Shown: in pieces, positions 35,806 through 48,600 of the stretch
Position numbering within the stretch: the stretch's first letter is position 1
Layout: the number at the start of each line of letters is the position of its first letter
From: Basidiobolus meristosporus CBS 931.73
Lineage: Eukaryota > Basidiobolomycota > Basidiobolomycetes > Basidiobolales > Basidiobolaceae
Direction of reading: 5' to 3'
Assembly: GCA_002104905.1 (NCBI GenBank)
Contig: MCFE01000284.1
Span: 1 to 64,000, forward strand
DNA: 64,000 nt
Program-made: the position numbers and the translations under genes
Notes under the pieces: generated by a model
Databases searched by the model: none
Seen by the model: only the letters and a program-made list of their open reading frames with translations
What the model was told of the DNA's origin: nothing

Positions 35806-36439
35806 GGGAGGGGATAGCCAGTAAAGGACAGCCAGTGTGCAGCTCATAGTCAGCGGCAGAATTCAAAAGAAAGATCAGAGTAATTTGTGTTGTAAGACAT
35901 TAACAAGAGTTGCAAGCAATTGAAGAACTAAAAGAACAGCATGATGTTCACCTGCTATACTGAGCTTAGGAAGCATCATATCTTTACTTCAAGGAAAGCT
36001 CTCTATAAGTGCTGGCAGGACAACCATGAAGTTGGTCAAGGAAACTGTGGGCAATGTTGGGGGGCCTTTGGACAGGCTTGAGAATACTACTAACATCTAG
36101 GCCTTTATTAGTCACAACCTCAGCTAACTTCTTGTGAGCTACATTTAGTAAACATCCCACAACTTACCAGTTACCAAGAAAAATCTGGCCTTATATAAAT
36201 GACTTAGACGCAAGCTTGACATCCACCCCAGTTCTGCATCTTCATCATTGGTTCATATTCCCACAGATTCCCACTCATTAACCTTCAGTGTAAATCTGTG
36301 TACTAGGTTACTTGCTTCTTGTGTCATAGCAACCATACTCTACGGATATTTCTGCTAAATACCCTTTATTGCAGTTTAACATAGATGATGGGTGTGTTTC
36401 AATGCCCTCTGGGCATCATTCTCCATATCAGCTCCTAAA
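35806..36439. other. Unassigned AT-rich stretch
   Basis: I see no gene, LTR or clear repeat match. The GC-richer word GGGGAGGGGATAGCC occurs at 35807-35821. Confidence 0.4.
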
Positions 36440-36597
36440 CTTTCAATTAGCATCAATTCACAGGATGCATATATTGATAAGCCTTTTTAGTTGTTGTACA
36501 GTGCACAGGCTTTGGTAGAGAATATTTGTCTCATATACACAGTCTTAGCAGCCAAACATAACTGACAGTTGTTCTCCAATGCCTTCAAGGAATTCAT

Positions 36598-36945
36598 TGG
36601 TGTAGAAACTTGTAGTTCTACCTAGATAGTTGCCTAGCTTGGTCACATAGATTATGACTTACAAGTCATATAGAATACTAATCAAATTTCTTGTTGTGAT
36701 TTACATAGAATATTTTCACCAAAATACCAGACACCTAGATCATGAAAATTAGATAATCTGTCCAAACAGCCCCAAACCTTGCACATATGTTCTTGGGGCC
36801 CTCCTAAATCTATTCCATGTAACTGTAATGCCAAGATTATGTAAAAGTATAAAACTACATTTACCTTCAATAAATAATTAAGTCAAAACCACACAATCTA
36901 CTTTCTCTACCAATCATCTGAAATACCTCCATAGCTCTTACAACA
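36598..36945 (+). repeat. 5' LTR of B0
   Basis: It starts TGGTGTAGAAAC (family consensus TGTTGTAAAAG) and ends CTCTTACAACA. GGTTTTGAGCCCC follows, a slightly decayed form of the tRNA-iMet anticodon-arm primer site. Confidence 0.8.
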
Positions 36946-37074
36946 GGTTTTGAGCCCCAAGCTGTCACTCCCTGCAAGGTCTAATACTACCAATACTGGA
37001 ATTTTTCACTCTGCTAAAAGGTTTGGGAGATCTAGCTACCAAGTGTGGAAGGGGAAGATGAAGATGCTACCACA

Positions 37075-38190
37075 ATTGACATACTTCTATCACCTCAACT
37101 TTATGGATTTTTAATGTGTTACTTGCAAAGTTACCATAAACCTTGTGCTACTGGTAACATATATATCTTGCAAACATATGCTTGGTTGTCACCACTTTTG
37201 TCATGAATACCTCCTGAATATCTGCAAAGAGCTTCTTGGTATTTAGTCAATATATTCCTTCTCCCTGCTGAACTCTAGTCCCCCTTATAGGTGTGCTCTG
37301 GCTCTTTTTAATCTGAATTCTGTATTGAATGGTGTAGAAATTGGCTTGTGGCCAAGAGAAACCCAGCATATCTTGGTAAAGTTTTCCTAATAAAAATTAG
37401 TTGCTTGTGGTACTCAACCCAACTTTGCATCACTTAACTGAGTACCTACACAATGGGGCTGCTTAGCTTCTGAATGCCATAGGCATAGGTGCTTCCATGT
37501 GCACATCTGTACTCACTAATTCCCAATGCTTCCTGGCTGTCCTCCATATGCCAACTCATCACATCCATGGCAGACCTGAAGGTAACATTCTAGATGAGAT
37601 TGGGATATGGCAGTACCTGAAACTTGACTTGTGCTCCTATCTCCCCACACATCTGCTCCATAGGAAACTTCCAAAAGGTGAAACAAGGTCCAATATTCTC
37701 AACACACAAGGCAAGATGCAGTAGAGAATGGATACAGTAATGACAGAGACCTACACATTCAGCTTTATGCTAGTTGTATAGCCTGTCATCACAGTTCCCT
37801 ACAAGAGTCCTGTGGCCTGGGTTTGGAAGTTTAGGTTGTAGCAGGCAACAGTGATCACACTATTCAACAAGTTGGTAAATTGATAAAAGAGATGTTGATT
37901 TATTGTTGAGGGATTGCCTCCCTTATAAACTTTCCTCACTGGCTAAGTCATTACTAATCATTGTGCTTCAGATGGTTCTAGATGTCAAATAGAAATCTTA
38001 AAGACATCAGAATGAGCTAAGAATGTTCTAAGTAGGTGCCAGAAGCTTCTAAGAGGCACAGTACACCCAACCAATCACAAATCTGTATTCTGAAGTCTGT
38101 GTGCTATAGGAATACCATATATGGTATGTAAATGGTAGGGACAGTGACACAGTTGGTCATATATCACAGGTACTGGTGCAGGTACCTACC
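37075..38190. repeat. Foreign repeat block inside B0 (dispersed repeat plus L-like LTR)
   Basis: 37075-37165 matches 29455-29545 and 37500-37790 matches 32270-32530. 37860-38190 resembles the middle of the L solo LTR (compare 28620-28960; ATCACAGGTACTGGTG versus GTCACAGGTACTAGTGG). A plus frame at 37497-37724 has no recognised domain. It replaces gag-PR of B0. Confidence 0.55.
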
Positions 38191-38399
38191 TAATATTGAG
38201 GCACTCACATCAAGTACTCTTACATGAAGTGAGGGATATCTTATGCATTAAGGTAAGCAGGTGTGATAGTCAGCTGGCTTATGGGATAGTACTCACCAAG
38301 TAAGACAAATAGGATAAACCTAATATAAGGGTAATAGAAAAATAGGGATGTTGAATATATGGGAATGAGCACATCTGTAAGTGGGTGTCAATGGGACCC

Positions 38400-39873
38400 C
38401 ACTACAATGTGGATCTACTACATGGAGAGAAAGGATGAAGCTCTGTGTAAGTTCAGGGAGCTTGAGGCCATTATGGTGTGAGAAGCTTGTGAAAAAAATC
38501 AAAAAAATATGCTCTGAAAGTGGTGAAGAATGTGCCTCAAACTCTTCATCCACTTCTGCTAAATTCATATGATACAGTAAGTGACAACTGTATCATGCTT
38601 CCCACAGCAAATGGAGTAGCAGAATGTGCAAGCAGAGCAATAATATATATGGCAAACTCTAAGATCCATGATCAAAAATAATCCTATGATTATTGAGCAG
38701 AATCTGTTGCCACAGCTATATACCATTAAATAGGAGTCATAATAGATTATATTGTGCTTTTGCTCCATTTGGAGTATGATAAGAATACAGACCAAGTGCA
38801 AACATCTAAAAATATTTGGGTGTGCAGCATATGCCAAGAAACTGCCTGGAAATCAGTCAAATTTGAGCCAAATAGCATAAAATGCATATTCTTGGGCTAC
38901 TGCAATGAGATTAAAGCATATGTACTCTACAAGACTAAAGCAAAGAAGCTGATCAAGTCCAGGGATGAGTTGTCTGATGAAAACTCATTTTCACAAAGAA
39001 AGACATCACATGATGACAAAAACTTGATCACCAGTCCACCAATGGTCAGGATTGAAATCAATCAAAACAATGAAAGGTTCTAACTCCAGAGGATTCTACA
39101 ACCATGGCTCAGCCCAAATCAGTGCCCAGGAAAATCCCAGAAGTGATCATCGCAGTATCAAAGGCCCAGAGATTGAACTGGACAAGAAATAGCCCAAATT
39201 ACTATATCAATGAGGGTACAAACTTAACCTAGGCCCATTCAGTCCATAATGATGAGCACTAGACTGTGAAAGAGGCCCTAAATAGCCCTCAGATGAAGTT
39301 TTGGACATTTGCAATGACTGAGGAATATCAGGCCCCAATGGAGAATCAAACTTGGGACTTAATCAAATTACCAATCAACCAGAGATCAATTGGATGCAGA
39401 TGAGTCTTTATGACAAAGTACAAGGCTGATGCTACAATTGAAAGATACCAAACAGGACTTGTGGCCAAAGGATACTCTCAAACAAAAGGACTTGACTACA
39501 CTGAGACCTTTGCACCTGTTGCCAAGTTTAATTCCTTCAGATTGATATTGGTTATTGCAGCCAAATATTAGTTTTTTATACATCAAATGGATGTAAAAAC
39601 TACATATTTGAATGGAGAACTTGATGAGAATGTTTATATGAACCAGCCTGATTGATTTGCTGACCAAGATAACCCGCAATTGGTCTGCAAGCTTAAAAAG
39701 TCTCTATATGAACTCATCAATCACAGAGAGCCTGGAATTGCAAAATAGATTCTTATTTGAAATCTTTGAGTTTCAGAAGGAGTAACACAGACTATAGTAC
39801 ATACTATAAGCCATATAGAACAAATCCAATTTGATTAGCTCTATATGTAGATGATTGTATTATAGCCACCAAT
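38400..39873 (+). pseudogene. Copia B0 integrase-RT relic
   Basis: Integrase pieces (ANGVAECASRAII, about 38600) are followed by the linker (IFLGYCNEIKAYVLY, 38895) and RT (CRWVF-like block 39390, ARLVAKGYSQ-like, ETFAPVAKFNSF). It ends with the intact catalytic box YVDD (LYVDDCII, about 39845) shortly before B2 was inserted at CCAAT. Confidence 0.75.
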
Positions 39874-40222
39874 TGTTGTAAAAGTCTGTAATTCCACCTA
39901 AATACTCACCTAACTTGGTAACTTAGCTCATTACCTTATAATCCTAGGGAATACTGACCAAATTCCTTGTTGGGATCTACTTGGAATATTCTCACCAAAA
40001 TACCAGGTACCCACAACATCAAAATTAGATAAGTTGTCCAAACAGTCCCAAGCTTTGCACACATGCTCTTGGAACCTTCCTTAACCTATTCTACATGCTT
40101 CTAATGCTGAGACCATGTAAAAGTATGAATACTACTATTACATTCAATAAAACATTGAGTGAAAACCACATAATCTACTTGTTCTCCAGATCACTTCCAA
40201 TATCTCCAAGACTCTTACAACA
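39874..40222 (+). repeat. 5' LTR of B2
   Basis: It starts TGTTGTAAAAG and ends CTCTTACAACA. GGTTATGAGCCC follows at 40223-40234. Confidence 0.9.
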
Positions 40223-40234
40223 GGTTATGAGCCC
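40223..40234 (+). other. Primer-binding site of B2
   Basis: GGTTATGAGCCC directly follows the 5' LTR and is complementary to GGGCTCATAACC of the initiator tRNA-Met anticodon arm. The same site is seen in A3 (24665-24677), B3 (49211-49222) and, decayed, in B0 and B5. Confidence 0.85.
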
Positions 40235-40239
40235 AAAGT

Positions 40240-41660
40240 TGTCACTCTCTGCAATGTCTACTATTGCTATGACTGGAATTCTTCCCTCTGCTGAAAAGTT
40301 GGATGAATTTAACTACCAATTGTAGAAGGTGAAGATGAAGATGCTGCCACAAGAGAGAGACCTTTGAGATATTGTTATGGGAGAAGAATGCCCTCCTAAA
40401 AATATTGGAGAGGAAGCCTTAAAGTACCAGTAGAAAGAACAGAGTGCCTTCAACTGCATTTGCCTTAGTATTAAAGACAAATTGCTAATTCAATGTTTAA
40501 GAGCAAAAACAGCAAAGAATACCTGCAAGGCATTAGAGGACACCTACCAGTCATGTTTAGCTGCTAAGAATATGTATATGAGACAAAAATTCTATACTGC
40601 AAAGATGCAGCTGGGAGAAGAAATGAAAAATCTAATTAATAGAATTACCCTGCTGGTGGATGAGATGGAATCTGTGGGCATACCAACTACTAGTGAGGAT
40701 GTGATAGTACCCATTCTGAATAGCCTGACAGCCACATTTCAGGGCCTTGTATCAGTCCTAGAGTCCAGAACTGAAGATTTGACCTTGAATTACAAATATG
40801 GAAGGCTCCTGGATAAATAACTAAGAAAATCAAGTTTCAATAAGAAGGAAGAAGAAAATGCTTCAATAATCAATGATAACCAACAAAGCAGGTACCCAAG
40901 GCCCTACTAAGGCAACAGCAACCTGTTTTGCAACTACTGCAAAAGGAAAGGACACTCATCAGACCATTTTCTCAAAAAGTGAGATAATCAGCAAAAGAAG
41001 CCTGAATATGGAACTACTGCAACAACTGAAGACAGACTATTCTTTGCTGCTCTAAATATGACCACAAGCAAGGATTCTCAGACATGGCATATTAACTCTG
41101 GAGTATCTCAGCACTTTACATACCAAAAAGAACTTTTTACTCAACACTATGGAAGTCCAATTAAGAAGGTTTTCATGGGTAACAATAGAGCACTTGATGC
41201 AGTGGGGGAAGGAACTATCAAAGTGAACCCTAAAAACAGTGAAGGAAGTCATACACTGACCTGTTAAGAAGTACTCTATGTACCAGAAATGGCCAAGAAC
41301 CTACTATCTGAAAGCAAGGCCACAGCAGAAGGACTCAGTTTCAGCTTTGATAATTATGGATGCAGCATCAATGATCCTAATGGAGCCTGTATTGCTTTGG
41401 GTATCAGAGATCATAATCTATACAAGCTGACTTATATATCATCATATCTGGCAGCCAATATAAGTAACGTACATGAGAAAACACCAATGCTTTGGCACAG
41501 GAGATTTGGGCACATCAATTTTGATTATTTGTGCACAATGATCAAAGATCAGCTAATTTCTGGAGTAAAAATTGATCCCCCAGCTGATTGGGGTACTCTG
41601 AAGCCAGCATATATGGGAAATAAGCAAGACAATTATTCAAGAGCTCTGGGTTAATTAAAA
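40240..41660 (+). pseudogene. Copia B2 gag, protease and pre-integrase
   Basis: Gag lies at about 40260-41040 (KALEDTYQSCLAAKNMYMRQ, DEMESVGIPTTSEDV). The zinc knuckle reads CNYCKRKGHSSDHF, with Phe where the last Cys should be. The protease box is WHINSGVSQH, so the catalytic Asp is replaced by Asn (about 41090). The pre-integrase motif is LWHRRFGHINFDYL (41489). Single stops separate these parts. Confidence 0.85.
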
Positions 41661-44588
41661 CTAAGAAAAAGTAGATCTTACTCACTCAGATCTGTGTGGA
41701 TCTACCCAAAATATCCCTTGAGCAGGATAGTGTATTTAATCACTTTTACTCATGAATATGCAAGATAGACATGGGTCTACTTCACAGAGAGAAAGTAAGA
41801 AGCTCTGCTTAAGTTCAGGGAGTTTAAAGCCATGGTGGAGATAGAAACTGGTGAGAAAATCAGGAAAATATGCCCCAACAATGGTGGAGGGTATATCTAA
41901 AAACTCTTCATCCACTTTTTTTGAGAGTAAAGCATACAGACTCTACAGTACTAAAGCAAAGAAGCTAATCAGTCCAGGGATGTGTTGTTAGATGAAAGCT
42001 TAAAATTTTCACAAAAAATGACATTGGAAGATGATAAAAATCTGATCTCAAGTCCACTAATGGTCAGGATTGAATCAGATCAAAACAATGAAGCCTTTTT
42101 CACTCCAGAGGACACTACAACCATGGTTCAGCCAAAATCAGTGCCCAGGAAAATCCCAAAAGTGATCATTCCAGTATTAAATGCCATAGATCCAACCAGA
42201 CCAGAAATAGCCCAAATACTATATCAATGAGGGTACAAACTTAGCCTATACCTATTCAGTCCATATTGGTGAGCCCCGGACTGTAAAAGAGGCCCTAGAT
42301 AGCCCTCAGACAAAGTTTTGGAGATCCATAATGACTGAGGTATATCAGGCCCTGATGGAAAATCAAACTTGGGACTTAATCAAATTACCAATCAACCAGA
42401 AATCAATTGAATGCAGATGGGCCTTTAAGACTAAGTACAAGGCTGATGGTAAAGTTGAAAGATACCAAGCAAGGCTTGTGGCTAAAAGATACTCTCAAAT
42501 AAAAGGACTTGACTGCACTGAGACCTTTGCACCGGTTGCCAAGTTTAATTCCTTCAGATTGATATTAGACTTGTTCCATTGGATAGTGCCACATTGAGCC
42601 ATGAGTGCCAAATGATGCCATAGTGTGCCAGAGAGGCCAAGTGAGCCTATACTTGGCCACAGAGTGTGAAACATGGATCTGCATCCTCATGCAAAGCAGC
42701 CCCTGTGTTTCACCTATGATGTAGGAGAAAATCCATTTTTTGACGTTTTTTTGTGGATCAGTGTTATGCAGGATGTCTAAGAGCACAGAAGAACTGAAGA
42801 CATGCATCAGGTACTCAATACTCATGGCACTCTGAATCTAGCTCCTGTGGCTTGTAACATGTCACAACAATGCATGGCACTATCTTGGTCCACTGGTACT
42901 CTCTGCAACTATAATTAATTATTAGCCCTAAAGTAAGATCTATATAAAGCACTTATAGTGCCAGATAGTACCAGTGGACCAAGATAGTGCCATGCATTGT
43001 TGTGACATGTTACAAGCCACAGGAGCTAGATTCAGAGTGCCATGGGTATTGAGTACCAAATGCATATTTTCAATCCTTTTGTGCTCTTACACATCCTGCA
43101 CAACATTGACCTAAAAAAAAAGGTCAGAAAATGGATTTTCTCCAACACAATTGGTGAAACACAGGGGCTGCTTTGCGTGAAGATGCAGATCTATGTTTCA
43201 CACTCTGTGGCCAAATATAGGCTCACTTAGCCTCCCTGGCACACTATGGCATCATTTGGCACTCATGGCTCAATATGGCACTATCCAACGGAACAAGTCT
43301 ATTGGCTATTGTAGCCCTATATTGGTTTTTTAATCATCAAGTGGATGTAGAAACTACATATTTGAATGGAGAACTTGATGTGGATGTGTATATAGACCAG
43401 CCTGACAGGTTTTCTGCCTAAGACAGCTCCCATATTGGTCTACAAGCTTCAAGAATCTATATATGGTCTCAAACAATCACCAAGAGCCTAGAAATGCAAG
43501 AGAGATTTTTATTTGGAATCTTTGAATTTCAAAAGGAGTAATGCTGACTCTAGTATATACTATAAGCCAGATAGAGCAAATCCAGCTCTATTAGCTCTAT
43601 ATGTGGATAGTCTTATTATAGCTGCCAATAACCTTGCAACATTGGAAGAGACTAAATCCATCCTATCTAAGGAGTTCAAGATGTATAATCTAGGAGAACT
43701 CAGTTACTACTTTGGGATTAAGTTCTCCATAGACAGAAGTACCTAGACTATCACTCTAAGTCAGTCCAAGTATATTCAAAATATACTAAAGTACCAAATG
43801 GAAGACTGTAAACTGGCAGCTACCCCAATGACAATAAACCTTAACTTAATCAAAACTCAACCAAATCAAGAGAGCTTGGTCACATTTGAAAGCCCTGACT
43901 TTCCTTATCAGTCTATGGCTGGCAGTCTGATGTATAGCATGCTTGTAACATGTCCAGATATCTCATATTCAGTGGGAGTTGTCAGCCAGCATAATCAGAA
44001 CTATGGATCTAATCATATTGCTGCAGTTAAGCGGATTTTTAGGTACTTGAAAGGAACTGCTGATATCTGCTTAAGATACACTTATAAGGATTCAGAACAG
44101 GATCTTGGGGGATATGCTGATGATGATTGAGGATAAAACTTGGAAGGCAGAGGATCCACCACAGGATACAGTTTTCTTTACTGTAAAGGAGCAATTTCAT
44201 ATAATTTAAGAAAGCAACCAACTGTAGCACTCTCAACCACAGAGGCAGAGTATATGGCAGCCTGTGAAGTTACAAAAGAAGCAACAGGGCTAAGAAAGCT
44301 TTTTACAGACTGGGCCCTCTGTCAAAAAACACGTATTACTTTATTTCAGGATAATCAGGAATATATACTATCAGGTAGAAATCCAACTTTTCATGCTAGA
44401 ACCAAGCACATAGATATTAGACATCATTTTATATGTGAAGATATAGAGAATATCTTAGTAAGCTTAGTTTACTGTCCTTCAGAAGAAATGATTGCAGAAA
44501 TACTTACCAAGCCATTAGCTAGAGACAAGCTTGAATATCTTAGGTCAAAATTAGGGCTATTCAGTATGAACATTCAACTCAGTGGGAG
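41661..44588 (+). pseudogene. Copia B2 integrase remnant, RT and RNase H
   Basis: Integrase is reduced to fragments (41680-41930). RT begins near 42331 (MTEVYQALMENQTWDL, CRWAFKTKYKADGKVERYQARLVA), is cut by the MITE, and resumes at 43304. The catalytic box is YVDS (about 43600) instead of YVDD. RNase H lies at 44140-44588 (TTGYSFLYCKGAIS, TVALSTTEAEYMAACE, HARTKHIDIRHH) and ends in the polypurine tract CTCAGTGGGAG. Confidence 0.85.
42567..43300. mobile_element. 734-bp palindromic foldback MITE, copy 2
   Basis: It has the same length and ends (AGACTTGT, ACAAGTCT) as copy 1 but lies in the opposite orientation. ATT flanks it (42564-42566 and 43301-43303). Deleting element plus one ATT restores the copia RT sequence GATATTGGCTATTG. 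The arms pair over nearly all their length. Confidence 0.88.
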
Positions 44589-44936
44589 TGTTACAAACAT
44601 CTCTAATTCCACCTAAATACTCACCTAACTTAGTCACTTAGATCATTACCTTCAAATCATAGGGGATACTGACCAAATTCCTTGTTGGTATTTACCTGCA
44701 ATATTTCACCAAAACACCAGGCACATAGAACATCAAAATTAGATAAGTTGTCCAAGCAGCCCCCAACTTTGCACACATGCTCATGGGACCTTCCTTTGCT
44801 TATTCTATGTGCTTGTAATGCCAAGACCATGTAAAAGTATAAGTACTACTTTTACTTTCAATAAATCATTAAGTGAAACCCACATAATCTACTTGTTTTC
44901 CCAGTAACTTCCAATATCTCCAAGACTCTTACAACA
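44589..44936 (+). repeat. 3' LTR of B2
   Basis: It starts TGTTACAAAC after a purine tract and ends CTTACAACA; 348 bp. Confidence 0.9.
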
Positions 44937-44941
44937 CCAAT

Positions 44942-45677
44942 AGTCTATAAAATTGGGAGACTAAGTGCAGCCTATCAAAGGAGTTAAGATGTCTGATTGA
45001 GGAAAGCTCAGTAACTACTTAGGGATCAAGTTCTCCATAGACAGAAGTACCCAGACTATCACCCTAAGCCAATCCAAGTATATTCAAGATATACTAAAGT
45101 AGTACCAAATGCAAGACTGTAAACTGGCAGCTACCCCATTGGAGACAAACCTTGAATTAGACAAAACTCAACCAAGCCCAAGAGAGCTTGGTGACATCTG
45201 AAAGCCCTGACTTTCCTTATCAATCTATGGCTGGGAATTTGATGTATATTATGCTTGGAACATATCCATATATCTCATTTTCAGCTGGAATTGCCAGCCA
45301 GCACAATCAGAACTATGGATCTGATCATATTACAGCAGTTACATGGACTTTTAGATATCTAAAAGGAACCGCTGATATCTGCTCAAGGTGCACCAAAAAG
45401 AATTCAGACACAATCTTGTGAGAAACTCTGATGCTGATTGGGGACAAAATTTAGATGACAGATGATCCTCCATGGGATATACTTTTGTTTGCTGTAGAGG
45501 AGCAATTTCATGGAACTCAAGAAAGCAACCCACTGTAGCACTTTCTACCTCAGAGGCAGAGTATATGGAAGCTTGTGAAGCTATCAGAGCAGCAATCTGG
45601 TTAAGGAAGCTTTTTAAGGATTTAGACTTATATCAAAAAATGCCTTATACTTTCTTTCAAGATAGTAAATTATATAC
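44942..45677 (+). pseudogene. Copia B0 RT end and RNase H start
   Basis: It continues B0 after B2. RT end: PDFPYQSMAGNLMYIMLGTYP, NYGSDHITAVTW. RNase H: MGYTFVCCRGAISWNSRKQPTVALSTSEAEYMEACEA. It is cut by the B3 insertion at TATAC (45673-45677). Confidence 0.8.
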
Positions 45678-48600
45678 TGTTGTACAAGTCTTAGAGAAAT
45701 TGAAAGTGACTGGGAGGACAAGTAGATTATGTGGTTCTCACTTAATGAGTTATTGAATGTAAAAGTAGTATTTATACTTTTACATGGTCTTGGCATAACA
45801 AACATGCAGAATAAACTAAGAAAGGTCCCAAAAGCATGTGTGCAAAGTTTGGGGCTGTTTGGACCACTTTGAGAATATTCATGTTCTGGGTATCTGGTAT
45901 TATGGTGAAATATTCCAAGTAAATACCAAAATGGAATTTGGTCAGTATTCTGTAGGATTTGTAGGTAACAATCTAAGTGACTAAGTTAGGTGAGTATTTA
46001 GGTGGAATACACATGCTTACAACACTCCCACTCAGCTAAATGCTCATACTGACTAGTCCTAATTTTGACCCAAGATATTCAAGTTTGTCTCTAGCTAATG
46101 GTTTGGGAAGTATATCTGCAATTATTTCATCTGAAGGACAGTAAACTAAGCTTACTAAGATTTCTTCAATAGCTTCACATATGAAATGATGTCAAATATC
46201 CATGTTTTTAGTTCTAGCATAAATGTTGGATTTCTACCTATTTGTATACATCCTTGATTATCTAAAAATCCGCTTAACAGCTGCATTATGATCGGATCCA
46301 TAGTTCTGATTATGCTGGCTGACTACTCCCACAGAATATGATATATCTGAATGTGTTCCAAGCATGATATACATCAGACTGCCAACCATAGATTGATAAG
46401 GAAAGCTGGGGCTTTCAGATGGCACCAAGCTTTCTTGACTTAATTGATTTTAGTCTCTTCCAATGCTTCTAGGTTATTGGTGGCTATAAGATCATCCACA
46501 TAGAGAGCTAATAGAGCTGGATTTGCTCTATCTAGCTAATAGTAGATACTATTGTCAGCATTACTCCTTTTGAAACTGAAAGATTACAAATAAGAATCTA
46601 TCTTGCAATTCCAGGCTCTTGGTGATTGTTTGAGACCATAAAGAGACTTTTTCAGCTTGCAGACCAAATGAGGGCAATCTTGGCCAACAAGCCCATTGGA
46701 CTGGTGCTTACACACATCCTCATTAAGTTCTTTATCCAAAAATGCAGTTTTTACATCCATTTGATGAATAAAAACTTATATTTGGCTGCAATAACCAATA
46801 TCAATCTGATGAAATTAAACTTGGCAACCAGTGCAAAGGTCTCAGTGTAGTCAAATTCTGTTGTTTGAGAGTATCCTTTGGCCACAAGTCTTGCTTGGTA
46901 TCTTTCAATTGTACCATTAGCCTTCTCTCTTGTCTTGAAGACCCATCTACATCCAATTGATTTCTGGTTGATTGGCAATTTGACCAAGTCCCAAGTTTGT
47001 TTTCCATCAGGGCCTGATATTCTTCAGTCATTGCGGATCTCCAAAACTTTGTCTGAGGGCTATTTAGGGCCTCTTGTACAGTCTGGGGTGCATCAATATG
47101 GACTGAATAGGTATAGGCCTAGTTTGTATCCTCATAGATGTAGTAATATGGGCTATATCTTGTCTGATTGGATCTTTGGGCATCTGATACTGGAATGATT
47201 ATCTCTGGGATATTCCTGGGCACTGTCTCAAGCTGGGCCACAGCTGTAGAGTCCTCTGGAGTGAAGCAACTTTCATTGTTTTGCTCTGATTCAATCCTGA
47301 CAATTGGTGGACTTGAGATCAGATTTTTGTCACCATCTGATGTCATTTTTTGCAAATATTTTGAATTTTCATCAAACAACACATCCCTGGACTTGATAAG
47401 CTTCTTTGCTCTGGTATTGTAGAGTCTGTATGCTTTACTCTCATTGCAGTAGCCCAAAAATATGCATTTTACACTTTTTGGCTGAAATTTTAACTGATTT
47501 CCCGGCAGTTTCTTAGCTTATGCTGTACACCCAAATATTCTTAGATGTCCTGCACTTGGTCTGTATCCATACCATGCTTCAAATGGAGTAGAATCATGAA
47601 GTATTTTGTTGTAACTCCTATTTTTAAGGTATAAAGCTGTAGCAATTGATTCCACCCAAAAATTATAGGATAATTTTTGATCATGGATCATAAATCTTGC
47701 CATATCAATTGTTGATCTGTTTGCATGTTCTGCTACTTCATTTTACTGTGGGGAGTATGGTACAATAGTCTCTTGCTTTATCCCATGAATTTTGCAGAAG
47801 TGGATGAAATGTTGTGAGTTAAATACTCCACCATTGTCAAGTCAAATTTTCTTAATTTTTTCACCAGTTTCTCTCTCCACCATGGCTTTAAACTTCCTGA
47901 GCTTAGACAGAGCTTCTTCCTTTCTCTCCAAGAAGTAGACCCATGTGTATCTTGTAAAATCATCAATGTTTCTTCATATAAGTTACTTATATTGGCTTCC
48001 AAATATGATGGAATATAAGTCAACTTGTATAGATTATGATCTCTGATACCCTAAGCAATATGGGCTCCATTTTGATCAGTAATCTTGCATCCAGAATTTT
48101 CAAAGCTGAAACTGAGTCCTCCTGCAGTAGCCTTGCTTACAGATAGTAGGTTCTTGGCTATTTCTGGTACATAGAGTACTTCTTTAATGGTCAGTGTATG
48201 GCTTCCTTCACTGTTTCTAAGGTTTACTTGAATAGCTCCTTCTCCCACTGCATCAAGTGTTCTATTGTCATGCATGAAAACCTTCTTAATTGGACTTTCT
48301 TGGTATTAGGCAAAAAGTACTTTATAGTATGCAAAGTGTTGACATACTCCAGAGTCAATATACCATGTCTGAGAATCCTTGTTTGTGGTTATATATAGTG
48401 CAGATATGAATAGTCTATCTTCAGTTGTTGCAGCATTTTCATATTCAGGTTTTTTCTGCTGATTATCTCTCTTTTTGAGGCACTGGTCTGATGTGTGTCC
48501 TTTCCTTTGCAGTAGCTACAAAACAGGTTGCTATTGCCCTTGAAAGGTCTTAGGTATCTCATTTGTTGGTTATAACTGCTTATTAAAGCATTTTCTTCTT

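Larger units (their letters stand above)
39874..44936 (+). mobile_element. Copia-B element B2 with both LTRs, carrying a MITE
   Basis: LTRs at 39874-40222 (349 bp) and 44589-44936 (348 bp) enclose gag, protease, integrase, RT and RNase H in copia order. The perfect duplication CCAAT flanks it (39869-39873 and 44937-44941), inside the RT of B0. The MITE at 42567-43300 splits its RT. Without the MITE it is about 4.3 kb. Stops occur in every domain and the integrase core is largely deleted around 41660-41930. Confidence 0.9.
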
